Below, one piece after another: positions 6,517 through 12,937 of a stretch of DNA of 13,189 bases. Each line of letters opens with the position of its first letter. The stretch's first letter is position 1. Position numbers and translations under genes: made by a program. The notes under the pieces are model-generated. The model was given only the letters and a program-made list of their open reading frames with translations, had not been told where the DNA came from and searched no databases. This DNA comes from JBBRLA01 sp038231615 (lineage in GTDB: Bacteria; Myxococcota_A; Polyangia; Palsa-1104; JAEUJZ01). The DNA is taken from positions 1-13,189 of the forward strand of contig JBBRLA010000183.1 of assembly GCA_038231615.1 (NCBI GenBank), read 5' to 3'.

Positions 6517-6734
6517 CAGATATCCTCACGAGGGAATGTACCCCACATCTCCCGTCGTGCCTGCGCGATGTCCTCCTCAGACACTTCGAACCCTTGCCAG
6601 AGCCCTGCCAGGCTTCGAAGTCTTTCAGGGCGACGCTGCCGGAATACAAGGAACTCGATAAAATCAAGCACCTCGCCCAGCTTGTCCTCGGGTAGGTGTT
6701 TGACCTTTTCGGTGATCAGTTCCACGGCGCTCAT
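6516..6734 (-). CDS. DUF2281/VapB-like antitoxin (module 2)
   Basis: The protein is 72 residues. The N-terminal MSAVELITEKVKHLPEDKLG, followed by EVLDFIEFLV, is typical of DUF2281-type antitoxins. The acidic tail SEEDIAQARREMWGTF is a plausible toxin-binding segment. AGAAGGAG lies just upstream of ATG 6734. The cognate vapC behind it is truncated, so this is an antitoxin without a working partner. It might act as a free repressor or anti-addiction factor, or be decaying. Confidence 0.75.
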   Translation of the reverse strand: MSAVELITEKVKHLPEDKLGEVLDFIEFLVFRQRRPERLRSLAGLWQGFEVSEEDIAQARREMWGTFPREDI

Positions 6735-6735
6735 G

Positions 6736-6960
6736 TCATCTCCTTCTGTGGGCCAACGCTTCCTGGAGCTGGTTACAGTGCTCGTCGGTCAGCTCGTCCT
6801 TTTCCAGCGCATACTTCACCATCTCCACGAGGATACGGAGCGGGACCTCGGGGCTCGACCGTGCAATCCGTCCGTCCGTCGCTCGGTAACAGTACTTGAC
6901 GAATTTCTTCTGATGTAGGCCCTTGTCCCATGAAGCCCATCCGATACGAAGTTCGTCCCC
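6736..6960 (-). pseudogene. Small unassigned ORF with apparent start-proximal frameshift
   Basis: Seventy-four codons read GDELRIGWASWDKG, then KKFVKYCYRATDGRIARSSP, PLRILVEMVKYALEKDELTD and NQLQEAL. The composition is protein-like. The frame has no start codon of its own, but ATGATG (6965-6960) sits at its 5' end, one base out of frame across a short G run. One added G would give MMGDELRIGW. The stop TGA (6738-6736) is one base before the antitoxin ATG, so it probably belonged to the same operon. Family unknown. Positions 6961-7101 hold no gene I can support. Confidence 0.5.
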
Positions 6961-7067
6961 ATCATCGCCAAGAGAAGGCCAGAAGGATGGATCGGAGGGT
7001 AGCAGCGGTGACTTCCTTGCCGCGCTCGAGGCCGCAATGCCGGGCCATGGCGCCGCGGCTCAGATGG

Positions 7068-7081
7068 GCCCGCTGCCGGGC
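7068..7081. terminator. Weak hairpin after the cytochrome gene
   Basis: GCCCG-CTGC-CGGGC forms a short GC stem about 20 bp beyond the cytochrome c stop on the - strand. No U-tract follows. In such GC-rich DNA, short stems like this arise by chance. Confidence 0.2.
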
Positions 7082-7101
7082 GGTGATTGGCAAGGGCCAG
7101 G

Positions 7102-7530
7102 CTACTTCGGGGGCTCTTCGTGGCCCTTGTGGCAGGTTTCGCAGGTGACGTCCTTGTCCGGCGTCTTCCCGGCGATGTGCTTGGTGTAGTACGCGACCGC
7201 CTTCCGCAGGCTCTTGGATCCCGTCGCCTTGCTCTCGGGCTTCAGGGTGCTCTTGTTGATCTCGCCGACCAGCGTCATCATCTCGCGGCCGATCTTCTTC
7301 TTGCCGGTGTCCTTGGCCATGTCGGGCGGGTCGTGGCAGAAGTCGCACTCGACCCCCAGCGCCCGGGCCTGCTTTTTCATGATGCCCTTCAAGGTCGGCT
7401 TGTCGGTGTCCTTAGGCAGGATTTGCAGGTTCTTGAACACCCCCTCGGCATGGGCCAGGCCCAGGCCCGCGCACAGGAGCGCGGTGGCGACCAAGATCCT
7501 GGCGGTGCGGGACTTGCGGGGCGTCGTCAT
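7102..7530 (-). CDS. Periplasmic diheme c-type cytochrome (reaction-centre cytochrome-like fold)
   Basis: The protein is 142 residues. A Sec signal peptide (RKSRTARILVATALLCAGLG) probably ends at AHA-EG near residue 28. Two CxxCH heme sites are present: CDFCH (62-66) and CETCH (130-134). The text before the first site, VFKNLQILPK and MKKQARALGVECDFCHD, matches small soluble proteins related to the photosynthetic reaction-centre cytochrome subunit, which are common in non-photosynthetic deltaproteobacteria and acidobacteria. It should carry electrons in the periplasm, partner unknown. AAGGAG lies 10 nt before ATG 7530. It is divergently arranged with the sctJ-like gene and has no obvious operon partner. 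Confidence 0.85.
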   Translation of the reverse strand: MTTPRKSRTARILVATALLCAGLGLAHAEGVFKNLQILPKDTDKPTLKGIMKKQARALGVECDFCHDPPDMAKDTGKKKIGREMMTLVGEINKSTLKPESKATGSKSLRKAVAYYTKHIAGKTPDKDVTCETCHKGHEEPPK

Positions 7531-7637
7531 GAAGGGGGGACTCCTTGTCCTTTGGTAGACGGGATTCGCAGGACTTTATTTAACCAGTGGAGCGACAGGG
7601 AGGCAAGCCAGGGCCTGAGTCCCGCCGCAAACCGAGC

Positions 7638-7665
7638 TTGACGTCGCAAGCCGCCGGGATAGCAT
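7638..7665 (+). promoter_or_regulatory. Candidate promoter of the sctJ-like gene
   Basis: TTGACG (7638-7643), a 16-bp spacer and TAGCAT (7660-7665) make a reasonable sigma-70 type promoter in the 141-bp gap to the divergent cytochrome gene. The GTG at 7672 starts only 6 bp past the -10 box, so the transcript would be nearly leaderless. No Shine-Dalgarno sequence is visible before the GTG, which agrees with this. Confidence 0.4.
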
Positions 7666-7671
7666 GGAATC

Positions 7672-8427
7672 GTGTTGCTTCATGCACAGGATCTTGGCCG
7701 CGGGTTCTGCCTGTGGGTGTTGCTGGCCGCAGGGTGCGATCGCGAGGTCTACCACGGCCTGCGGGAACGCCAGGCCAACCAGGCCATCGTCCTTTTGCGC
7801 GAAGCGGGCCTCTCGGCGGACAAGCGCCCCGAGGGGCACGGCGGCGGACGTTCGGCGACCTATGCGCTGGTGGTGCCGGCGGGCGACGAGCTGGCCGCGC
7901 TGCACCTTTTGGGCGAGCAGGGGCTGCCGCGCATCGCCGCCGAGCCGCCGCCCCGGGGCGGGGGGCTGCTTTCGATACCCACCGACGATCGGGCACAGCA
8001 GACACTGGCCAAGGAAGAGCACCTGGCAGACACCCTGGAGGGACTGCCCCAGGTGGAGGAGGCGCGGGTGCACCTGGCGCTTTCCGAGGACGACCCGGTG
8101 CGCGTCGGTGGGCAGCTTCGTCCGACGGCCTCGGTGCTGCTGCGCCTGCGCGGGGCGCCGGCCTTCCAGACGGCGGAGGTGCAACAGTTGGTGGCGCGAG
8201 CGGTGCCGGGGCTGGACCCGCCGGACGTGGCGGTGCTGACGGTGCAGATCGGGCCGCCGGCCCGTCAGGCGCCGCTCTTCGCCAAGGTTGGGCCGCTGCT
8301 GGTGGCGCGGGAGTCCCGGCAGGGGGTGGGGGCCCTCTTCGCCGGGTTCTTGCTGCTGGCCGCGGCGCTCTGCGCGGCGCTGGCCTGGCCGTGGCTGCGG
8401 CGGCACCCATCATGGAAGGCCACATGA
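7672..8427 (+). CDS. sctJ: SctJ/YscJ/PrgK-family inner-membrane ring lipoprotein
   Basis: The protein is 251 residues, normal for the T3SS inner ring lipoprotein. The lipobox is LLAAGC with C22 modified. D23 at +2 fits inner-membrane retention. The first ring-building domain carries ANQAIVLLREAGLSADKR (about 35-52). The second carries EEHLADTLEGLPQVEEARVHL (about 115-135), PTASVLLRL and VQQLVARAVPGLDPPDVAVL. A C-terminal transmembrane helix lies at about 219-240. The start is GTG 7672. TTG 7675 is possible. The family normally sits among other T3SS genes, but none is present here. The next gene overlaps by 4 bp and is an unknown lipoprotein, so this copy is an orphan in this window. Confidence 0.8.
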   Translation: MLLHAQDLGRGFCLWVLLAAGCDREVYHGLRERQANQAIVLLREAGLSADKRPEGHGGGRSATYALVVPAGDELAALHLLGEQGLPRIAAEPPPRGGGLLSIPTDDRAQQTLAKEEHLADTLEGLPQVEEARVHLALSEDDPVRVGGQLRPTASVLLRLRGAPAFQTAEVQQLVARAVPGLDPPDVAVLTVQIGPPARQAPLFAKVGPLLVARESRQGVGALFAGFLLLAAALCAALAWPWLRRHPSWKAT

Positions 8428-8933
8428 AGCTCCTCTTTTTAGCCTCGATTTTTGCCGGGGTGCTGTCCCTGGCCTGCTGCGATGCCGGCAGCATGCCCGC
8501 CGTCCCTTCGCCCGACGCCTCATCGCCCATCGTCCGGCCGGACGCCGCCATGGCGGGCGCCGGCATCACCCTGGCCCCCGGGACCCTGACGTTCTTCTCC
8601 CTGCCCATCAACTCCGATCGCCACGCGGTGGGCGGGCTCTACCGCGAGGCCGGCCTCTGCGTCACCCTGGTCTGGGATTATTCCAACAACGGCAAGGACC
8701 GGACCCGGCACTGCGACGACTTCTTCCCAGGCTTCCCCTACGTGGTCGTGAAGCCGGCCGCCGCCGGTCATCCATGCAACGGATGGGACTACGGCGGCAA
8801 CGTCAAGCTGGTCGCCGCCCGCGGCTGCGTGGACTTTCACGACTTCGGCGCACCCTCGACGGACCTGATCGACGTCTCGGTGGACGTGGACGGCGACCTT
8901 CTGCGCGGGACCGTGCGGGTGAGCAACCGATGA
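8424..8933 (+). CDS. Hypothetical lipoprotein
   Basis: The protein is 169 residues. The signal peptide MKLLFLASIFAGVLSLACC contains two candidate lipid-attached cysteines (C18 or C19), followed by a Pro/Ser/Asp-rich spacer to about residue 43. The mature domain has four cysteines (C79, C97, C118 and C135) that could form two disulfides, and is beta-rich by eye. The start ATG overlaps the sctJ-like stop (ATGA), so the two are coupled. I do not recognise the family. A role on the SctJ-like ring, such as a pilotin or accessory lipoprotein, is speculation from coupling alone. Confidence 0.7.
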   Translation: MKLLFLASIFAGVLSLACCDAGSMPAVPSPDASSPIVRPDAAMAGAGITLAPGTLTFFSLPINSDRHAVGGLYREAGLCVTLVWDYSNNGKDRTRHCDDFFPGFPYVVVKPAAAGHPCNGWDYGGNVKLVAARGCVDFHDFGAPSTDLIDVSVDVDGDLLRGTVRVSNR

Positions 8934-8961
8934 TGGGTCCTTGGCTTCCCCTTGGCCGCGC

Positions 8962-9396
8962 ATGCCCAGGCCGCTGACCCGGCGCACCATCTGGCTGGCG
9001 CGGGGCGTGGCGTTGACCGCCGACGCGCTGCAACTCGCCCTCCTGCCCCTCTTCGTCGGCGGGATCTCCGAGGGCGTGGACGCCGGCCTCGATGTGGTGG
9101 TCGGCCTGATTCTGGTCTACCTCTGCGGCTGGCACCTGGCCTTCCTGCCAAGCTTTGCCGCCGAGGCGTTGCCCCTGGTGGATCTCTTCCCCTCGTGGAC
9201 CGCCGCGGCGCTCTTCGTCACCCGCGGCGGCCCGACCGAGCTTCCACCCCCATCCCCCAGGGAGGCGCTGCCCTTGCCGTGCCTGCTCGATCAGGTGGGC
9301 GGCACGCCAGTCTTTTCGCGCTCCTTCTGCAGGGCCGCGCCCCAGAGGCGCCGAGAGATGCTTCTTGCGAAGCTATCGGGCTCTGATAACTTCTAA
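8962..9396 (+). CDS. Small integral membrane protein
   Basis: The protein is 144 residues from ATG 8962, which follows the lipoprotein gene by 28 bp. An in-frame ATG at 8941 adds seven residues of no clear value. Three hydrophobic segments are visible at about 15-35, 42-63 and 66-88 (ALTADALQLALLPLFVGG, DVVVGLILVYLCGWHLAFLP and FPSWTAAALFV). The basic MPRPLTRR start suggests a cytoplasmic N terminus. After residue 90 the sequence becomes Pro/Arg-rich and poorly ordered, as if the natural stop were lost or the tail were disordered. Function unknown. Confidence 0.6.
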   Translation: MPRPLTRRTIWLARGVALTADALQLALLPLFVGGISEGVDAGLDVVVGLILVYLCGWHLAFLPSFAAEALPLVDLFPSWTAAALFVTRGGPTELPPPSPREALPLPCLLDQVGGTPVFSRSFCRAAPQRRREMLLAKLSGSDNF

Positions 9397-9509
9397 TCCA
9401 GACTTCCTCTCTGGCCTTGGCCGAGCTGGACCGCGAAGAAGGGGTCGAAGGGGAGGCTTTTATGCGAGATCGATCGCGGCGACCCGGCAGCGCCACCCCA
9501 CGGCCGCGG

Positions 9510-9851
9510 TCAGGCGGCGGCAAAGTCGGTATAGGGGCGCATCTCCGGGGGTTGAAAGGCGAGGACGATGTCCTCCTTGGGGACGCTCTCGCGCACGAGA
9601 TCCGTGGCAATTCCCTCTTCTGTCCAGTCCTCCTCGATCCAGATCTTGTTGGCTTCGAGGCGAACGTACACTGGAATGGCCCGGATGCGCTTGTTCTTGA
9701 CCCAGCCGAACCGCACCCACATGTACTGGCCTCGCTCATCGTCCGCAACGAGCATGGCTTGTACACCGCCAGTCGGGCTACGGTTGTCGAATTCGATGTA
9801 GCGGCAGAGCAATCGTTTGATCAGCTCGCGATATTGAGTCATCTTGTCCAT
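9510..9851 (-). CDS. xisI: XisI-family protein
   Basis: The protein is 113 residues, the usual XisI length. It starts MDKMTQYRELIKRLL and carries the family's C-terminal block: KIWIEEDWTEEG (69-80), IATDLVRESVPKEDIVLAFQ (81-100) and PYTDFA. XisI was named for control of fdxN element excision in heterocyst-forming cyanobacteria, but homologues are widespread beside XisH in genomes without such an element. There they are thought to form a two-gene module of unclear job. The ATG lies inside the end of the xisH remnant, the usual overlapping arrangement. Confidence 0.88.
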   Translation of the reverse strand: MDKMTQYRELIKRLLCRYIEFDNRSPTGGVQAMLVADDERGQYMWVRFGWVKNKRIRAIPVYVRLEANKIWIEEDWTEEGIATDLVRESVPKEDIVLAFQPPEMRPYTDFAAA

Positions 9852-9985
9852 ATCACAACTTCCTCGGCTGCGATATCCACGGTAACCATCGATAGCTGGG
9901 CCTTGCTGACGATGAGCTTGATGTTCCAGCCCTCTTTGACGAGGGCGCGCTTCACCGCGGCGTGAATCTTGTCGAGTCGGGCCAT
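9839..9985 (-). pseudogene. xisH: Internally deleted xisH
   Basis: Only 48 residues are encoded. MARLDKIHAAVKRALVKEGW matches the XisH start (xxDxxHxxVKxALxKDGW). The rest (NIKLIVSKAQLSM to AEEVVIWTR) resembles the XisH C terminus, which normally ends KLIVxxxxxEVIxxW. Full XisH is about 130-140 residues, so roughly 90 central residues are gone, including the endonuclease-like core. The frame is kept. The end overlaps xisI by 13 bp as in intact pairs. The remnant probably serves only to couple translation of xisI. Confidence 0.65.
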
Positions 9986-10040
9986 GATTGCTTTGCTATT
10001 TCGTTCAGGTTCTCTTTATCAGAAGTGCAGCCGGAGTGCC

Positions 10041-10265
10041 ATGGTGACGAGCTATATCGGTGCGGAAGCTCATTGGCGCCCTATCCGCGTTGATGACGCA
10101 GGCTGGCCGGGCTGGGAGGAATGTGGTTTCGAGGTTCGACAGAAAGTCCCGACAAATGCTGTCCGTGCCGTCCGTGCTGCCCGAACGGCAGGAATACCAG
10201 GCACTTACGCAAGGGCGTTGCTGTCCGTTCTGCTGTCCGCCGTGGCACCCGGGGGGAGAATGTGA
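10041..10265 (+). CDS. Short unassigned ORF
   Basis: From ATG 10041, with GGAG a few bases upstream, 74 residues begin MVTSYIGAEAHWRPIRVDD, then GWPGWEECGFEVRQKVPTN. The Trp/Glu/Asp-rich first 45 residues look protein-like. The Arg/Ala/Leu-rich tail looks like run-off in GC-rich DNA, so this may be a 3'-truncated gene. It is divergent from the xisH remnant and convergent with the vapBC pair. No family recognised. The rest of 9986-10315 has no other support. Confidence 0.35.
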   Translation: MVTSYIGAEAHWRPIRVDDAGWPGWEECGFEVRQKVPTNAVRAVRAARTAGIPGTYARALLSVLLSAVAPGGRM

Positions 10266-10315
10266 TCAGCGAGGGACTACTTCTTCGCGGTGCCCTGGTT
10301 TTCGCTGGTCATCAC

Positions 10316-10750
10316 TCAGCCGACGAGCGGATTGCGCGTCGAGAGTCGCGGAAAGCGGCTGAAGTCACGATCCGCGCTCCACAACTCGCTGACCCGATGG
10401 TGCAGACAAAGCGCGGCGATACGGGCATCATGCACTTGGGGCCCCATCACCTTGCCGGCCTGCACGATCAGCGCCAGTTCGGCCCAGTAGCTCGCCGTCT
10501 CCGCGAGCAACACAAGCGAGGGAGACTCCATCCACGCGGCAACCTGATCGAGCGCCCGCTCCATGGGCGTGGGCGGCCTGTAGATCTTGGGATGAGTGAC
10601 AATGGCCAGAAACTCGTGAACGCAGGGCCAGGGGATGGCCCAGGGGGCCTGCCCTTCCGCCAGCGTGGTGACCTTCAGACACGCGGATTCATGAAAGAGG
10701 GAGTCCTCCCGGTGTGCGTATACGAGGAGATTGGTGTCTATGGCAATCAT
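10316..10750 (-). CDS. vapC: VapC-type PIN-domain toxin (module 3)
   Basis: The protein is 144 residues. The PIN acidic residues are present: D5 in MIAIDTNLLVYAH, E46 in CVHEFLAIVTHP, D108 in QVHDARIAAL and D127/D129 in SADRDFSRF. The DTNLLVYAHR start and HxRVSELWSADRDF end are typical of TA-system VapC proteins in proteobacteria and actinobacteria. It overlaps the upstream vapB by 4 bp (ATGA). It appears full-length and active. The RNA target is not known. Confidence 0.92.
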   Translation of the reverse strand: MIAIDTNLLVYAHREDSLFHESACLKVTTLAEGQAPWAIPWPCVHEFLAIVTHPKIYRPPTPMERALDQVAAWMESPSLVLLAETASYWAELALIVQAGKVMGPQVHDARIAALCLHHRVSELWSADRDFSRFPRLSTRNPLVG

Positions 10751-10992
10751 CCGCCGTGGCCTTCATAGGCCAACTCGCGGATACGCTCCCAGGTCTCGCC
10801 GGCAACCTGAGATTGGAGCCCCTGCCCGCCGAAGCTTGCCTTTCGCAAGCGAAACGTCCGCGGTTGCTGCTTGCTGGCCAAGACCGTGCGCAATCCGGCT
10901 TCGATCAGGGCGCGGAGCGTCGTGTGATTCTCATCGGCCACACGGCGTGCTTCGGTAAAGAGAGCATCAGACAGGTCTATGGTGGTCTTCAT
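10747..10992 (-). CDS. vapB: VapB ribbon-helix-helix antitoxin (module 3)
   Basis: The protein is 81 residues. The N-terminal ribbon MKTTIDLSDALFTEARRVAD and helix TTLRALIEAGLRTVL form the RHH DNA-binding fold of the VapB_antitoxin family. The C-terminal FRLRKASFGGQGL and WERIRELAYEG are the usual VapC-binding motif. The start at 10992 is preferred over 11028 because MKTTIDL is the conserved beginning and the operator array overlaps that ATG. The stop overlaps the vapC start by 4 bp. Confidence 0.9.
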   Translation of the reverse strand: MKTTIDLSDALFTEARRVADENHTTLRALIEAGLRTVLASKQQPRTFRLRKASFGGQGLQSQVAGETWERIRELAYEGHGG

Positions 10993-11019
10993 ATGGGTAA
11001 CCATATCATAAAATATGGG
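10991..11019 (-). promoter_or_regulatory. Operator array of the vapB-vapC pair
   Basis: Three half-sites alternate in direction: ATATGGG (10991-10997), CCATAT (11001-11006) and ATATGGG (11013-11019). The first two form the near-palindrome ATATGGGTAACCATAT, which covers the vapB start codon. The - strand of 11004-11009 reads TATGAT, a likely -10 box inside the array. This is a classical layout for RHH antitoxin autoregulation. No clear -35 box is seen. Confidence 0.55.
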
Positions 11020-11103
11020 CCTGCTCAACTCAGCGGCTCCGCTTTGTCCATTCCCCGCTCCTCGCGAAAGTACGGGGGTTCGTGCAGCGGATACTTAAGA
11101 TTG

Positions 11104-11152
11104 AGACGGCCGTACCCTCGCTTCCTGGCGGGAGAGAGGGAGACGGCCGTCT
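11104..11152 (-). terminator. Long hairpin downstream of msrA
   Basis: AGACGGCCGT occurs at 11104-11113 and 11141-11150, and each copy is nearly self-complementary. With the flanking CCCTC (11115-11119) and GAGGG pairing as well, the region folds into a stem of about 15 bp with a small internal bulge and a 15-nt loop. It lies about 30 bp after the msrA stop and before the vapB promoter. No strong U-run follows. It could end msrA transcription and insulate the TA pair. Confidence 0.5.
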
Positions 11153-11180
11153 TCAGGTGCTCATGCATTTGATCCCGGCC

Positions 11181-11834
11181 CTACTTCGCCGTGGCCAGGC
11201 CCACCGGGCAGCTCACGCCGGTACCGCCGAGACCGCAATAGCCGCCCGGGTCCTTCTCCAGGTATTGCTGGTGATAGTCCTCGGCGAAATAAAACTCCGG
11301 CGCCGGCAGGATCTCTGTGGTGATCGGCCCGCAGCCAGCCTGGGTCAGCCGAAGCTGGTAGGCCTCCCGGGTCGCCTGTGCCAGGCCGCGCTGCACTTCA
11401 CCGTAGGAGTAAATGCCTGATCGGTACTGAGTGCCCTGGTCGTTGCCCTGACGCATCCCCTGAGTTGGATCATGGCTCTCCCAGAACACCCGCAGCAAGT
11501 CCTCATAGGAGGTCGCTTTCGGGTCATACACCACTCGAACCACCTCGTTGTGTCCGGTCATTCCAGAGCACACCTCCTTGTAGGTGGGGTTCCGCGTAAA
11601 CCCCCCGGCATACCCGGCCGCCGTGCTGACAACGCCGCCGTGCTGCCAGAACTTGCGCTCGGCGCCCCAGAAACAACCCATCCCGAACATCGCCACCTCC
11701 ATCCCCGGGAACGGCCCCTCCATCGAGGCGCCCGTGACGGCATGCTTCCCAGCCACGGGCATGCGCTCGTCCCTTCCGGGGAGTGCTTCTTCCTGCGTCA
11801 GTATCTTCGGTTTTCTTGCGGAGAAAAAAGACAT
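11181..11834 (-). CDS. msrA: Peptide-methionine (S)-S-oxide reductase MsrA
   Basis: The protein is 217 residues, the size of the longer E. coli-type MsrA. Its N-terminal extension contains ALPGRDERMPVAGKHAV before the catalytic domain. The catalytic motif is GMGCFWGAERKFW with nucleophile C54. E97 in TGHNEVVRVVYDP is the expected acid. C200 (GGYCGLGG) and C209 (VSCPVG) are the likely recycling cysteines for thioredoxin. It repairs the S-epimer of methionine sulfoxide in proteins. GAGAGG lies 6-7 nt before ATG 11834. It follows the 6-phosphogluconate dehydrogenase gene by 75 bp on the same strand, possibly in one transcript. No signal peptide, so cytoplasmic. Confidence 0.96.
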   Translation of the reverse strand: MSFFSARKPKILTQEEALPGRDERMPVAGKHAVTGASMEGPFPGMEVAMFGMGCFWGAERKFWQHGGVVSTAAGYAGGFTRNPTYKEVCSGMTGHNEVVRVVYDPKATSYEDLLRVFWESHDPTQGMRQGNDQGTQYRSGIYSYGEVQRGLAQATREAYQLRLTQAGCGPITTEILPAPEFYFAEDYHQQYLEKDPGGYCGLGGTGVSCPVGLATAK

Positions 11835-11909
11835 GGGGCACCTCTCTTGTCCGTCCGGCCTGTCGCGGGGAAGTCTAGCACTCCCCCGCCCAGGCGGCCC
11901 GCGGGTCCA

Positions 11910-12893
11910 TTACCCCCCCGCCGGACGCTCCACGTGCCCGCCGAACTTCTCGCGCATGGCGGAGAGCACCTTCTCCGCGAACGTATGGTCCTGCCGCGAC
12001 CGGAAACGCGCATACAGCGACGCCGAAAGCACGTCCGCCGGCACCGCCTCCTCGATCGCCGCCATGATGGTCCAGCGCCCTTCCCCGGAATCCTGCACGA
12101 ACCCGGTGTAATTCGACAACGCGGGGCTCTCCACCAGGGCCATCGCCAGAAGATCCAGCATCCACGAGCTGACCACGCTGCCCCGGCGCCACACTTCGGC
12201 GATCTCCGGCAGGTTCAGATCATATCGATATTCCGCCGACAGGCTCTTTGAATCGGCGTTGCGGAAGATATCGAACCCCTCTGCGTAGGCCTGCATCACC
12301 CCGTACTCGATGCCGTTGTGCACCATCTTCACGAAGTGCCCCGCTCCCGGCGGGCCGCAGTGGATGTACCCCAGCTCCGCCGTGCCCTTGCCCGGCGGCC
12401 GACCCGGGGTCCGGGGAATATCGCCGATCCCCGGGGCCAGCGTAAGGAAGATCGGGTCCAGACGGGCCACCACCTCCTGATTGCCGCCGATCATCATGCA
12501 ATACCCCCGCTCCAGCCCCCACACCCCGCCACTGGTGCCGACGTCCACGTAGTGGATGTCCCGCGGCGCCAGCATCTGCGCCCGCCGCACGTCGTCCTTG
12601 AAGTACGAATTTCCCCCGTCGAGGATGACGTCGCCCCCGCCCATAAGGCCCGAGAGCTCCTTGACCGTCTCCTCCGTCGGCCCCCCCGCAGGCACCATGA
12701 TCCACGCCGCCCGCGGCGCACTCAACTTCTGCACGAAGTCCGCCAGCGAGGTCGCCCCCACCGCGCCCTCATCGACCAGCTGCTTCACCGCCTCGGGACT
12801 GCGATCGTACACCACGCACGAATGCCCGCCCTTCATCAGTCGCCGTACCATGTTGGCGCCCATGCGCCCCAATCCGATCATGCCAAGCTGCAT
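11910..12893 (-). CDS. gnd: 6-phosphogluconate dehydrogenase, decarboxylating (short YqeC/GndA-type)
   Basis: The protein is 327 residues, the short form of about 300 residues rather than the 470-residue form. The Rossmann start is MQLGMIGLGRMGANMVRRLM with GLGRMG at 7-12. Substrate and catalytic motifs follow: DGGNSYFKDD (92-101), GTSGGVWGLERGY (119-131) and GHFVKMVHNGIEYG (185-198) with K189. It oxidises 6-phosphogluconate to ribulose 5-phosphate and CO2. Short forms are often NAD-preferring, which is not testable by eye. The start at 12893 gives AGGA a spacing of 9 nt. ATG 12899 (adding MQ) is too close to that site. It lies 44 bp after the transketolase gene, so both pentose-phosphate enzymes are probably cotranscribed. 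Confidence 0.95.
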   Translation of the reverse strand: MQLGMIGLGRMGANMVRRLMKGGHSCVVYDRSPEAVKQLVDEGAVGATSLADFVQKLSAPRAAWIMVPAGGPTEETVKELSGLMGGGDVILDGGNSYFKDDVRRAQMLAPRDIHYVDVGTSGGVWGLERGYCMMIGGNQEVVARLDPIFLTLAPGIGDIPRTPGRPPGKGTAELGYIHCGPPGAGHFVKMVHNGIEYGVMQAYAEGFDIFRNADSKSLSAEYRYDLNLPEIAEVWRRGSVVSSWMLDLLAMALVESPALSNYTGFVQDSGEGRWTIMAAIEEAVPADVLSASLYARFRSRQDHTFAEKVLSAMREKFGGHVERPAGG

Positions 12894-12937
12894 CTGCATT
12901 CTTCCTTTCGTGCTCCCCGAAGAAGGGGCCGTGTCCC

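Noticed and set aside
6816..7037. 73-codon - strand ORF starting MRPRARQG
   Set aside because: It uses the frame of the ATGATG but loses protein-like composition after the G run. The frame ending at 6736 is much better.
7587..8933. 448-codon + strand frame as one gene
   Set aside because: Only its last 169 codons (lipoprotein) are real. The earlier part is Gly/Ala/Arg-rich shadow of the sctJ-like gene.
7672..9396. A type III secretion locus
   Set aside because: Only one ring component is recognisable. No ATPase, export gate, secretin or needle gene is present.
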